9,858 nucleotides of DNA from Hodarchaeum sp048939725 (GTDB lineage: Archaea > Asgardarchaeota > Heimdallarchaeia > Hodarchaeales > Hodarchaeaceae): the NCBI GenBank assembly GCA_048939725.1, contig JBHLPG010000136.1, positions 1 to 9,858 on the forward strand, given 5' to 3'. Shown piece after piece: positions 1 through 6,746 of the stretch; within the stretch, counting starts at the first letter, position 1; every line of letters begins with the position of its first letter. A program made the translations under genes and the position numbers. The notes under the pieces were generated by a model. The model was given only the letters and a program-made list of their open reading frames with translations, was not told where the DNA came from and did not search any database.

Positions 1-62
1 TCACTAAATTATTGAAGAGAATTATGAAACATCAATTTATTTATGGATTGATAAATAGATTT

Positions 63-90
63 GTCGCCAAATAAGGCAGTTCTTCGCATC
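63..90 (+). repeat. Left terminal inverted repeat of the insertion sequence (imperfect)
   Basis: This matches the reverse complement of 1343-1370 at 20 of 28 positions. The outermost bases are GTCG, followed by matching blocks CAA, CAGT and CTTCG. Just outside it, ATCAATTTAT (31-40) and ATAAATAGAT (51-60) form a second inverted repeat with one mismatch and a 10-base loop. That could be a hairpin ending transposase transcription, or part of the target site. Confidence 0.6.
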
Positions 91-1279
91 ACCTCCTCGA
101 AAATACCCCTTGTCCGTTAAATAGCGTCCGATCCCATGATGTACGGAGGAATTCACAAAAATCGTTTGCTGTATAGACAAAATCCACCCGACACCTACGA
201 CTAGTTAACTTTAGGAGATTGAGCGGCGCTTTAAAGTAGGCCCAGAAATTACATAACCAAAATGCGAGAAGAACAATAAGGAATCGGACAGCTGGGTGTT
301 GGGAACAACTAAAAATCTGAAAGCGATGCATCTGCCTATAATAGGTCTCAATCGTGAAACGTTGTCGATAGATCTCGTATATCTGCTTTCCTGAGAGAGT
401 ACAGGTGGGAGGTGCAATTAAAGCCATGATTCGATAACCTGCTCGGCAAAGAGCGAGCTTAACGGGAAGTCGTTTCCGAGTATGACCTTTATTCAGTCGA
501 TAGTCTACAACCAAATGTGTTCCTTTTTGACGTAACTCTTCTTGGTGTTTTTGCACCAAAGGTTTAACACCTACATTAACACGCCCTCGAATGATGAAGA
601 AAACTTGCTTATGAATAAACCACTGGGTTAAATCCCAACTATAAAATCCACCATCCGCAAGTACTCCAATAATTCGTTCCTGAGTGAGTAGAGGTGTCAA
701 AAGCCTCTGAACCGTCTTGAAAGTCGAATGCTTCGTTGGGAGAAGTTGGACTCCTAACGTGATTGGTTCGGGTGCATTTAACCAAATGACTGTGATATAT
801 TGATAAAACTGGTGGGTACTGGCTTTCTTCCTCCCTTTACAGATATAAGCGGATAAAGTTTTTGCATAATTCGGGTCAGTATGGAAATCGATCGCTAGCA
901 ACATTCCTTGCTTCCGAGCAAGCTGGAAGTTCTCAGGCAGACTCTCTAAGAATTGGTAGAAACCAGCTTGTTGCGAGGCTGTTATATCTTCAACAGATTT
1001 GGTTTTTAACCATGCTAAAGTAGCTTCACCTGAGGGAATTGGGACGTTTTGTTCTCGTAGATCTCGAGCTTTGCGAGAAATTGAGGTTCGATCTATAGCG
1101 CTAAGTAAAAGTAATTTCAATCGATCTTTCATGTTGAAAGGCGAGCTACTTGGGATTGGGTTTAATAAGATTTGAAATTTATCTAACCAGCGTACCACAA
1201 ACTTTATAAGGGTTGATGTATTTCGTGCTTTCCGTGGCGGAAAGCGAGGTAGTTTTATTTTGTCCATAATGACTACCAA
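89..1279 (-). CDS. DDE transposase, ISH3/IS4-like
   Basis: This is the enzyme that would cut and join the ends of the surrounding insertion sequence. Its 396 residues fit a full-length transposase of this type. The catalytic triad can be read as D131 (in LLAIDFHTD), D209 (in VLADGGFYS) and E311 (in RFTIETYYRQ). The last lies in the IS4-type Y-x2-R-x3-E-x6-[K/R] signature, Y304, R307, E311, but the final position is H318 rather than K or R. The IETYYRQ block is what I associate with ISH3-type transposases. The N-terminal 120 residues are basic and probably bind DNA. Start: TTG at 1279 has GGAG (1288-1291 on the opposite strand) 8 bases upstream; ATG at 1267 is an alternative four codons in. 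There is no frameshift or premature stop, so the element may be active. Confidence 0.88.
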   Translation of the reverse strand: MVVIMDKIKLPRFPPRKARNTSTLIKFVVRWLDKFQILLNPIPSSSPFNMKDRLKLLLLSAIDRTSISRKARDLREQNVPIPSGEATLAWLKTKSVEDITASQQAGFYQFLESLPENFQLARKQGMLLAIDFHTDPNYAKTLSAYICKGRKKASTHQFYQYITVIWLNAPEPITLGVQLLPTKHSTFKTVQRLLTPLLTQERIIGVLADGGFYSWDLTQWFIHKQVFFIIRGRVNVGVKPLVQKHQEELRQKGTHLVVDYRLNKGHTRKRLPVKLALCRAGYRIMALIAPPTCTLSGKQIYEIYRQRFTIETYYRQMHRFQIFSCSQHPAVRFLIVLLAFWLCNFWAYFKAPLNLLKLTSRRCRVDFVYTANDFCEFLRTSWDRTLFNGQGVFSRR

Positions 1280-1342
1280 TTGCTTTTCTCCACATTTAAG
1301 TCTTTCCCCTTCGAGATTTCATGACGATCACCCTCTCCCATA

Positions 1343-1370
1343 GTTACGAAGTACTGAAGGGATTGACGAC
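1343..1370 (-). repeat. Right terminal inverted repeat of the insertion sequence (imperfect)
   Basis: This is the partner of 63-90, with 20 of 28 bases matching when reverse complemented. It lies about 64 bases upstream of the transposase start, so the transposase promoter probably lies in or beside it. The bases CTATAAGT at 1370-1377 give a weak TATA-like element right at the edge. Confidence 0.6.
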
Positions 1371-1487
1371 TATAAGTAAGGTGAATTATTTGCAGGAAAA
1401 TTCGAATATCGGACAGATAGGTTTTTTGATTTCGAAATAGACTACAATACGATACGAATGCTAACTCATTTCTACCACTATTTTTGG

Positions 1488-2726
1488 ATGTCAAATAAAG
1501 TAATCAAGACCTTTGTATTATTTTCACTTTTTGTGATATTTTTAACACCAGTAGAATCTATTATTGCACCTGCAAATGATGATTGGCAGGTTTCTACTCC
1601 AGAAGAACAAGATATATCTTCAGATTTATTGAATACAATGTATTCTAACCTTAAACAGAAACATTCTGACAAAATTCATAACTTAGTAATTACCAAAAAT
1701 GCTGATATCATCTTTGAGAAGTATTATCTCACAAATGGATCACATCAATGGTACTCCTGTACTAAAACAGTCATGGGTATTTTAACTGGAATTGCTGTAG
1801 ATCAAGGATACATACCAAGTATTGATCAAAAAGTTATGGCTTACTTCCCAGTCAACAATACCGCAAATTTTGATGAAAGAAAAGGAAATATAACCATTAA
1901 ACATCTCTTAATGATGAGGTCGGGTTTTGAATGGGGAGAATGGACTAAACCTTATTCTGATCCCTCTAATGTAATATATCCTTGGCAAGAAAGCGCTAAC
2001 TGGACAAAATACGCCATAAATAGACCAATGGCTAGAATTCCAGGAACAGCATTTGATTATGATACAGGTGGATCTCACATTTTGTCTGCAATTATTCAAT
2101 CTGCATCTGGTATGGCAACATTAGACTTTGCTGAGACTTATCTATTCAATCCCCTTGGGATAGAAGTTGATGATTGGTTGAAAAGTAATGAAGGCCTTGT
2201 TTGGGGAGGAGTTGGACTAAAAATTTCTCCACGTGACATGTTAAAAATTGGTGATCTAATTTTGAATAATGGAACTCGTGGAGGAGAACAAATTGTGTCT
2301 GAAGATTGGATTAGGGAGCTTGCTTATACCCCCAAGGAAGTGGACTATATACCCGGGACATTAGAGGTCTTTACTAGTTCTTTCTGGACACATTATGGAT
2401 ATCAAACTTGGATTAGTCCTTCACATTTTGGAACGTATGTTATTTCTGCAAGAGGTTTTCAAGGTCAATTCTTAACTATTCTACCCGAATATAGAATAAG
2501 CCTTGTAATGAATGCAGAATTAGATCGAGAAAAAGCTCGAAGTGTAATTAGTGCAATATTAAGTGATTATATACTTCCTGCTGTCACTGCATCTTCTCAA
2601 ACCTTATCTATTAGTGACGAAATTTCTACAAACACCACCACTGCTACACTCCCATTAAAGATTTGGATTTTCATTGTTCCTTTTTCACTTGTTATAATTA
2701 GACATAGAAAGAGAAATAGGAATTGA
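1488..2726 (+). CDS. Exported serine hydrolase, beta-lactamase/penicillin-binding fold
   Basis: This belongs to the broad class C beta-lactamase/esterase/NylB-like serine hydrolase family (Pfam Beta-lactamase type); the substrate cannot be told from sequence. Residues are numbered from the upstream ATG at 1458. The nucleophile motif S-x-x-K is S100-C-T-K103. The second motif is Y201-D-T, where most relatives have Y-x-N. GGVG at 250-253 and a GFQGQ block at 333-337 match the usual late motifs. A signal peptide or anchor spans about 15-33. The C-terminus has a Thr/Ser-rich stretch (380-397), a hydrophobic segment (400-414) and a basic tail (RHRKRNRN), so the enzyme is probably held on the outer face of the membrane. 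I prefer the ATG at 1488 over 1458 because it gives a compact Lys-containing n-region before the hydrophobic core; neither start has a Shine-Dalgarno site. The insertion sequence ends about 115 bases upstream and may have displaced the native promoter. Confidence 0.88.
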   Translation: MSNKVIKTFVLFSLFVIFLTPVESIIAPANDDWQVSTPEEQDISSDLLNTMYSNLKQKHSDKIHNLVITKNADIIFEKYYLTNGSHQWYSCTKTVMGILTGIAVDQGYIPSIDQKVMAYFPVNNTANFDERKGNITIKHLLMMRSGFEWGEWTKPYSDPSNVIYPWQESANWTKYAINRPMARIPGTAFDYDTGGSHILSAIIQSASGMATLDFAETYLFNPLGIEVDDWLKSNEGLVWGGVGLKISPRDMLKIGDLILNNGTRGGEQIVSEDWIRELAYTPKEVDYIPGTLEVFTSSFWTHYGYQTWISPSHFGTYVISARGFQGQFLTILPEYRISLVMNAELDREKARSVISAILSDYILPAVTASSQTLSISDEISTNTTTATLPLKIWIFIVPFSLVIIRHRKRNRN

Positions 2727-3082
2727 AGGGGCTTCTTAACGATTTAAAATCATCGCCACCTTTTTTCCTCTTATACAATTCAGATAGTTATAATTTTCTT
2801 TTCTCTTTCTAATTTATTATAATTGGGTGTAGTTATTTGATATCACTTCATTTTATGGCCCTCCCAATCATGGGACAGGACTAAATTTTGAAGAAACACC
2901 CTTACTCTCTGAACATGCTTTTTTATTGCAGAAGAATGTTGATACCAATAAAAAATGATCTTCAAATCCAAATTTTTTTTCTTGCTAGCACAATTCAAAA
3001 AATTCATAACCAAAATTAGTTTTTTGTTACCAAACTGCATTGATACAATTATATCTTAATTCTTTAAAGGAGAAAATTAGCG
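2727..3082. other. Non-coding gap, 356 bases, AT-rich
   Basis: The first 100 bases are T-rich and look like a transcription stop region (annotated separately). A more G/C-rich patch at about 2857-2880 contains a perfect 5-bp dyad, TCCCA (2862-2866) and TGGGA (2871-2875), with loop ATCA. A minus-strand reading frame of 65 codons (2843-3040) crosses this patch, but I see no recognisable domain and do not call it. The stretch before 3083 has a TATA-like TTATAT at 3049-3054. Its distance would start transcription near the GGAG at 3069-3072, so the promoter of the next gene is not settled. Confidence 0.6.
2761..2818 (+). terminator. T-rich transcription stop after the serine hydrolase
   Basis: A run of six T at 2761-2766 lies about 35 bases after the stop codon. 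A second T/C-rich tract follows at about 2792-2815. Short dyads precede the first run: GATTT-A-AAATC at 2741-2751. Archaeal termination mainly needs T tracts on the coding strand, so this is a plausible stop, but it is a composition-based call. Confidence 0.45.
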
Positions 3083-4351
3083 ATGGAAGTAAATCAATCA
3101 GATGACGCACCTAAATCCACACCTATTCCACCTAGTCTCACATCCGACTTAATGAACGCCATATTTATGACAATGTTCACGGTGATCTTGTGGATACTCT
3201 TCTTTCAGTATTACGGAGTGTTAGGAGCAATTATCCCTCTTTTTCTAGGTGTTTCTGTAGGAACTTTGGTTGGAACTATACTGCTTTTCTTTTTCTCTTA
3301 TTCTCTTGTTATTCGCTGGTTTGAAATAGCAGCTTATCAAACAGCTTCGTGGCGCACTAATGTGCCTTACATGAATTATCGGACCAAATGTCCATTTCTT
3401 GTGCGAAGACGTTTGACTTTTTCATGTAGAGCTGAACAAATTGCTCCTTTTGAGCTAGGAATATTCGAAAAATGCCACAAACAACCCATGTGGGAAGCTT
3501 GCTGGCCAGATCGAATCCCTTCAATATTAGAAAAGTACGATGAGGCACCTGCAAACGTGAAACAGCAATTTGCTTTCATTCTCGCTGCAATGAAGGATAT
3601 AGCTTTTCCTGCAGGGGATAAAATGTATGAAGCTCTTACTAATGATAATTTAGAGGTAGAAGCACGAGTTGCAGCAGGATACGCATTAGAGGAAATGAAA
3701 AATGAGAAGGGGATTGAACCTCTCATAGGTATGATGGGCCAGTTTGATCAGCGTAGTGATCAAATGATTCGAGCTATTCTAGGACGCTATCAAGAAATGG
3801 CAATCCCTCATTTAATCGAAGCAATTCAAAATTGTGATAATGACATCCAGTGTGGTGGATTTATCGAAATTTTAGGGAAGACAAAACAGGACAGTGTCAT
3901 CCCTACATTGAAAGATTTAATGGTAAATGATTCTACGGGAGAATATACGAAATTACAAACAATCTACGCCTTGCAAACAATTTCGAGCGAAGAATCGTTT
4001 AAAGTTCTTATTTCACACTTGGAGATAGCACCTGAAGAAGAGCAAGTAGTGATCAAGGAAGCATGCTTATCACGAGGAATGGTAAGCTTTCCCATATTGA
4101 TAGATCTACTATCAAATCGAGAAATATCAGAGGAATATTATGCTCGAGTTGGTGATGTATTAGCAGAAGTCGACGCAGTAACTTATGACAAATTTTTCAC
4201 AAAATTAGGTGAATTACGGGGAAATGAAACTGTTCAACGACTAGCCTCAATATTAAAAGAGAATACTCCAGAGGAAGAAGAATTTTTAAAAATTCACGAA
4301 GTCCTCTCTAAGTATCTCTCTTCTCCAACTTCATTACCAAGTTCTTCTTAG
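3083..4351 (+). CDS. Membrane-anchored HEAT-repeat protein with four-cysteine cluster
   Basis: The 422-residue chain has three parts. Residues 1-22 are a polar, proline-containing tail. Residues 24-78 are strongly hydrophobic and make two or three membrane spans. The rest is soluble. Directly after the spans are four cysteines, C103, C115, C131 and C140, in the order C-P-F-L, C-R-A, C-H-K and C-W. This spacing (x11, x15, x8) resembles a Cys cluster I have seen appended to other archaeal proteins and could bind a metal or iron-sulfur centre. From about 145 to 395 the chain is a series of paired amphipathic helices typical of HEAT repeats, for example VEARVAAGYALEEM at 192-205. HEAT arrays are scaffolds for protein binding; no catalytic motif is visible. 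ATG 3083 has GGAG at 3069-3072, 10 bases upstream. The gene stands alone between a T-rich gap and a convergent small gene. Partner and role are unknown. Confidence 0.88.
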   Translation: MEVNQSDDAPKSTPIPPSLTSDLMNAIFMTMFTVILWILFFQYYGVLGAIIPLFLGVSVGTLVGTILLFFFSYSLVIRWFEIAAYQTASWRTNVPYMNYRTKCPFLVRRRLTFSCRAEQIAPFELGIFEKCHKQPMWEACWPDRIPSILEKYDEAPANVKQQFAFILAAMKDIAFPAGDKMYEALTNDNLEVEARVAAGYALEEMKNEKGIEPLIGMMGQFDQRSDQMIRAILGRYQEMAIPHLIEAIQNCDNDIQCGGFIEILGKTKQDSVIPTLKDLMVNDSTGEYTKLQTIYALQTISSEESFKVLISHLEIAPEEEQVVIKEACLSRGMVSFPILIDLLSNREISEEYYARVGDVLAEVDAVTYDKFFTKLGELRGNETVQRLASILKENTPEEEEFLKIHEVLSKYLSSPTSLPSSS

Positions 4352-4405
4352 TAAAATTCATTTTCGATAAAGATATTGAGAGAATATCTGCTGTGTTTTC
4401 ATAAT

Positions 4406-4594
4406 TCATAGTTGAATACGAACTTTCCATCCTAGTTCCTTAAGATTATGGACAAAATCTTTGATAAAAGGTCTTTCACTAGGAGAAACATCGTCTAGCT
4501 TGGATATTTTGTTTTGATTAAGCCATAGTTCTATTTGTTGTCCAGGAAAATGAATTGTTCGTAATTTTTTAGGAATATAGTAATTTTGAAGCAT
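4406..4594 (-). CDS. Small hypothetical protein, 62 residues
   Basis: I do not recognise this protein. It is uniform and soluble-looking, with a basic N-terminus (NYYIPKKLRTIHFPGQQ), a central helix (IELWLNQNKI), an acidic turn (LDDVSPSERP) and a C-terminal helix and strand (FIKDFVHNLKELGWKVRIQL). I think it is real for two reasons. A TATA-like element on the minus strand (4630-4640) would start transcription near 4609, just before the start codon. The frame also has no low-complexity sequence, unlike chance frames in AT-rich DNA. GTG at 4603 is an alternative start that adds three residues. No Shine-Dalgarno site is present, which fits a nearly leaderless message. It converges with the HEAT gene (gap 54 bases) and diverges from nep1. 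Confidence 0.5.
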   Translation of the reverse strand: MLQNYYIPKKLRTIHFPGQQIELWLNQNKISKLDDVSPSERPFIKDFVHNLKELGWKVRIQL

Positions 4595-4629
4595 AAGATT
4601 CACTGTTTAAATCTCTGAGAATTAGATTA

Positions 4630-4640
4630 ATATAAAATAT
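4630..4640 (-). promoter_or_regulatory. TATA-like promoter of the small minus-strand gene
   Basis: Read on the minus strand this is an A/T box of the form ATATTTTATAT. Its centre is about 41 bases upstream of the ATG at 4594. With the usual archaeal spacing of about 25 bases it would start transcripts near 4609, giving a leader of about 15 bases or, with the GTG at 4603, almost none. Confidence 0.4.
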
Positions 4641-4854
4641 AGGAAGACACTCTAATTTCAAAGAATAATTTCAGGCTGATAAACTCAGGAAAGAAAACTA
4701 AAGAATTAAAAGATTAATTTCAATAAATGAAGCCTGAGACTAGTTATCTGGGTAATGTCAAAAAAAAGAAATCACAAAAGTAAACCTAGGATTTTTTGTC
4801 GGAAGCCTGGATATTTGACGATCTTTGTCTAAAATTTCCTTCATCAAAGAATTT

Positions 4855-4859
4855 AGGAG
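4855..4859 (+). promoter_or_regulatory. Shine-Dalgarno site that decides the nep1 start
   Basis: AGGAG lies 8 bases ahead of TTG 4868 and inside the longer open frame that begins at 4796. Its position supports the shorter protein. Confidence 0.65.
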
Positions 4860-4867
4860 AATATACA

Positions 4868-5554
4868 TTGATAACCATAATTTTTTTTGAATCTGCTCTC
4901 GAATTAATTCCTGATTCAGTGCGGAAACATCCATTGATTCGAAAGAAATGGCAACAAAACCTAAAGAAGAAAAATAGAGGAATTTTATTAGATGGAGCTT
5001 TACATCGGCCAATTGTAGATTCACTAGAGGATAGAGAAAAGCGTGGAAGGCCAGATATCATCCACCATTCACTATTGAACATCGTTTATTCTCCCCTATT
5101 TGAACAGGGGAACGTTCAGGTCTATATACACACTCGTAACGATATTTGTATCAAAATTCCCTCCCAGTGGAGGGTTCCAGTTAACTACAATAGATTTTGT
5201 GGATTGTTCTCACAACTTTTACTAAAGCAGAGGGTACCTCTATCAGGTGAACCGATTCTAACGGCCTCACATTGCACTTTAAGCATGTTACTTAATCAAT
5301 TTAAAGAATTAAATATTTTCTTATGCGATATTCCACATGAAAGCGTTAGAGACTCTGTAATCATAAAAAATTTGGCCGATCTTCCCCCCACCTCTTCTGG
5401 GGTTTTTCTGATCGGTGGATTTCAGTATGGAGAAGCAAAATTTCCTTTTTTTAAGCCTCCTCTAAGTCAAAATGTCGTTCTTCTGACCATATATTCCAAG
5501 GTAAAACCTGCTTGGGTAATTGTAGCCAAAATCATTAATTGGTTGGAGGCATAA
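4868..5554 (+). CDS. nep1: rRNA small subunit pseudouridine N1-methyltransferase Nep1
   Basis: Nep1 (Emg1 in eukaryotes) is a SPOUT-class enzyme that uses S-adenosylmethionine to methylate N1 of a pseudouridine in small-subunit rRNA and helps 30S/40S assembly. Family hallmarks, numbered from this start, are SALELIP near the N-terminus, EKRGRPDIIHHSLLN (57-71), the YIHTRND strand (86-92), NYNRFCGL (106-113), IGGFQYG (182-188, in the knot that binds the cofactor) and the C-terminal LTIYSKVKPAW. I chose TTG at 4868 because AGGAG lies at 4855-4859 with an 8-base spacer. It also makes the protein begin just before SALELIP, as in other archaeal Nep1 proteins, at 228 residues. A longer frame starting at TTG 4796 adds 24 residues with no Shine-Dalgarno support. 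The triphosphatase gene follows after 6 bases, so the two are probably co-transcribed. Confidence 0.95.
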   Translation: MITIIFFESALELIPDSVRKHPLIRKKWQQNLKKKNRGILLDGALHRPIVDSLEDREKRGRPDIIHHSLLNIVYSPLFEQGNVQVYIHTRNDICIKIPSQWRVPVNYNRFCGLFSQLLLKQRVPLSGEPILTASHCTLSMLLNQFKELNIFLCDIPHESVRDSVIIKNLADLPPTSSGVFLIGGFQYGEAKFPFFKPPLSQNVVLLTIYSKVKPAWVIVAKIINWLEA

Positions 5555-5560
5555 AATCTA

Positions 5561-6127
5561 TTGAAAATTGAAGTACTTGTAATTAGTATGAATCCTGTGA
5601 AAATACGGGCAGCTCAAGAAGCATTTTCCAGTTTTTATGACAATACAGTCATTACTAACATTGATTTCACTGAACTTGATCCTGAAGGTCTTCATCTGAA
5701 AACACAACCAATTGGAGAAGCCCAGACTTATGAATCGTCAAGATGGAGGGTAAAAAGGGCCTTTAATCACAATTCAAGATTCAACTTCTATGTAGGAATT
5801 GAAGGAGGTGTCGTTCTAACACCTCATAATAAACCTCGGATCATTGTTTATAGTTCCGTAAGTAATGGCTCACATATTGAGACGGTAAGAGGATGTGAAA
5901 TTCCTTTACCTCAACAATTTTATGAACAATTACTTAACTCTCGGCATGCAGAATTGGGAGATCTTATGACTAACATAAGTGGGGTTTCGAATATAAAACA
6001 AAAAGAAGGAGCTGTAGGTTTTTTAACTCGGAATATTGTTACACGTTTTGATATATTGAAACAAAGTGTCATGATGGCGCTTATTCCCTTTTTAAATCTC
6101 AATTATTTTGAACTAACAATAGACTGA
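5561..6127 (+). CDS. Inosine/xanthosine triphosphatase, YjjX (DUF84) family
   Basis: Members of this family hydrolyse non-canonical purine nucleoside triphosphates (ITP, XTP) to the diphosphate, keeping deaminated bases out of RNA and DNA. The 188 residues are the usual length. Motifs in order are MNPVKIRAAQEAF (10-22), the QPIGEAQTYESSRWR region (49-63, usually QP-G-x-E-T), YVGIEGGV (77-84), ELGDLM (131-136), a KQKEGAVGFLT block (146-156), TR (161-162) and the terminal ALIPFLN helix. The acidic and Lys/Gly residues in these blocks match those that hold metal and triphosphate in the family. Start: TTG at 5561, with GGAGG at 5545-5549 overlapping the end of nep1 and an 11-base spacer. With only 6 bases between the genes, translation is likely coupled. 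ITPA/HAM1-type pyrophosphatases share the fold, but the motifs here are those of YjjX. Confidence 0.92.
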   Translation: MKIEVLVISMNPVKIRAAQEAFSSFYDNTVITNIDFTELDPEGLHLKTQPIGEAQTYESSRWRVKRAFNHNSRFNFYVGIEGGVVLTPHNKPRIIVYSSVSNGSHIETVRGCEIPLPQQFYEQLLNSRHAELGDLMTNISGVSNIKQKEGAVGFLTRNIVTRFDILKQSVMMALIPFLNLNYFELTID

Positions 6128-6203
6128 GAAATAAGAAAAATCATTAAAACAGTGCATTCATTTTCTTTAAGTGAGGTTGTTATTAGTTTAGTCTAAAAGG
6201 AAT

Positions 6204-6740
6204 ATGAGTTTAATGCGGTCTCTTCAACCAATCGATAAATACATGAAGTTTCCCAAACAAATTGGTCAAATTAAACATTGGTTGGATCTATTAGGACTAG
6301 AGTACGTTATTTTATCTGATTCACAAGATGGCAGCTTTACGTTTCTTCTTCCAATTAAGAATTGTCCAGATATCAATATCACACTAGAGAAAGACTTTTC
6401 CCATATCTCTTTTTTCTCAAACGGATTAACACGTTTGTCAAATGAGTCTAAGGACGTTGTTCATTCTTTCCTTCGGAAAGTCCTGAAAATTCAAGGTCAT
6501 TATTTTACTGGTAGAGTGATCTCAACTGGTATTAGCGAAGATATTAGGGTTTTTCTTGGATTTAGATTTGATGAAATGTCGATGTACCGTTTTTCTAGGA
6601 AGATTCGGGAATTAATTCAATTTGTCCAGGAAATAGCAATTTTGATAGAAAAGCATAAAATGAATGAATTATGGCGAGACACAGAGCAAGAACCTAAACT
6701 CCCAGAAATTGACATGCGAGAAAGGATACGTTTCTTGTAA
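6204..6740 (+). CDS. Hypothetical protein, 178 residues, alpha/beta
   Basis: I do not recognise this gene with confidence. It has no membrane span, signal peptide or cysteine cluster. An N-terminal helix (18-30, QIGQIKHWLDLLG) is followed by several alternating strands (YVILSDSQ, SFTFLLPI, INITLE, HISFFSNG, about 34-77), a helix (83-94), further strands (98-120) and a long C-terminal helix (128-152) with a charged tail. That helix-strands-helix order with a central basic/hydrophobic sheet resembles small dimeric YbjN or type III-chaperone-like folds. This is a shape comparison only. ATG 6204 is followed by a second ATG at 6213; AAAGG at 6196-6200 is better spaced for the second. It lies 76 bases after the triphosphatase gene and could be the third gene of that operon. 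It ends 6 bases from a convergent regulator gene. Confidence 0.82.
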   Translation: MSLMRSLQPIDKYMKFPKQIGQIKHWLDLLGLEYVILSDSQDGSFTFLLPIKNCPDINITLEKDFSHISFFSNGLTRLSNESKDVVHSFLRKVLKIQGHYFTGRVISTGISEDIRVFLGFRFDEMSMYRFSRKIRELIQFVQEIAILIEKHKMNELWRDTEQEPKLPEIDMRERIRFL

Positions 6741-6746
6741 ATCAAA

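Larger units (their letters stand above)
63..1370 (-). mobile_element. Insertion sequence, ISH3/IS4-like, about 1.3 kb
   Basis: A single DDE transposase gene fills the element. Comparing the left edge (63-90) with the reverse complement of the right edge (1343-1370) gives 20 identical bases of 28, in the ordered blocks GTCG, CAA, CAGT and CTTCG. I read these as imperfect terminal inverted repeats. The transposase stop codon lies inside the left repeat, which is common for compact elements. I found no exact target-site duplication: ATAGAT at 55-60 and ATAAGT at 1372-1377 are only similar, so the exact ends are uncertain by a few bases or the insertion is old. The element looks somewhat richer in G+C than its neighbours: three 60-base lines I counted gave 45, 45 and 40 percent, against 28 and 35 percent in lines of nearby genes, although one line of the HEAT gene also gave 45. 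ISH3 membership is from memory of the family. Confidence 0.7.

Noticed and set aside
1299..1322. Possible leader peptide MKSRRGKT ahead of the transposase (minus strand)
   Set aside because: GGTGAT lies 4 bases before an ATG that gives 8 codons and a stop. The spacing is short and there is no further evidence of attenuation.
1401..1436. Two TTCGAA palindromes 30 bases apart upstream of the serine hydrolase
   Set aside because: The spacing of three helical turns is suggestive, but 6-bp palindromes are expected by chance and nothing links them to a regulator.
1273..1494. Minus-strand 73-codon frame across the right end of the insertion sequence
   Set aside because: It crosses the mobile-element junction and overlaps the starts of both flanking genes, and shows no domain. 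It is most likely a chance frame.
2843..3040. Minus-strand 65-codon frame in the gap before the HEAT gene
   Set aside because: It shows no recognisable domain, is rich in Lys/Asn/Phe as expected of AT-rich non-coding DNA, and has no convincing ribosome site. A decayed transposase tail is possible but cannot be supported.
4672..4738. Inverted repeat TCAGGCT/AGCCTGA between the small gene and nep1
   Set aside because: It is a perfect 7-bp match but has a loop of over 50 bases and no supporting structure, so it is probably chance.
4796..4867. N-terminal extension of nep1 from TTG 4796
   Set aside because: It has no ribosome site, is not part of the known Nep1 fold as I recall it, and contains the AGGAG that serves TTG 4868.
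4758..5082. Minus-strand frames opposite nep1
   Set aside because: They are antisense shadows of a clearly conserved gene and contain no domain.
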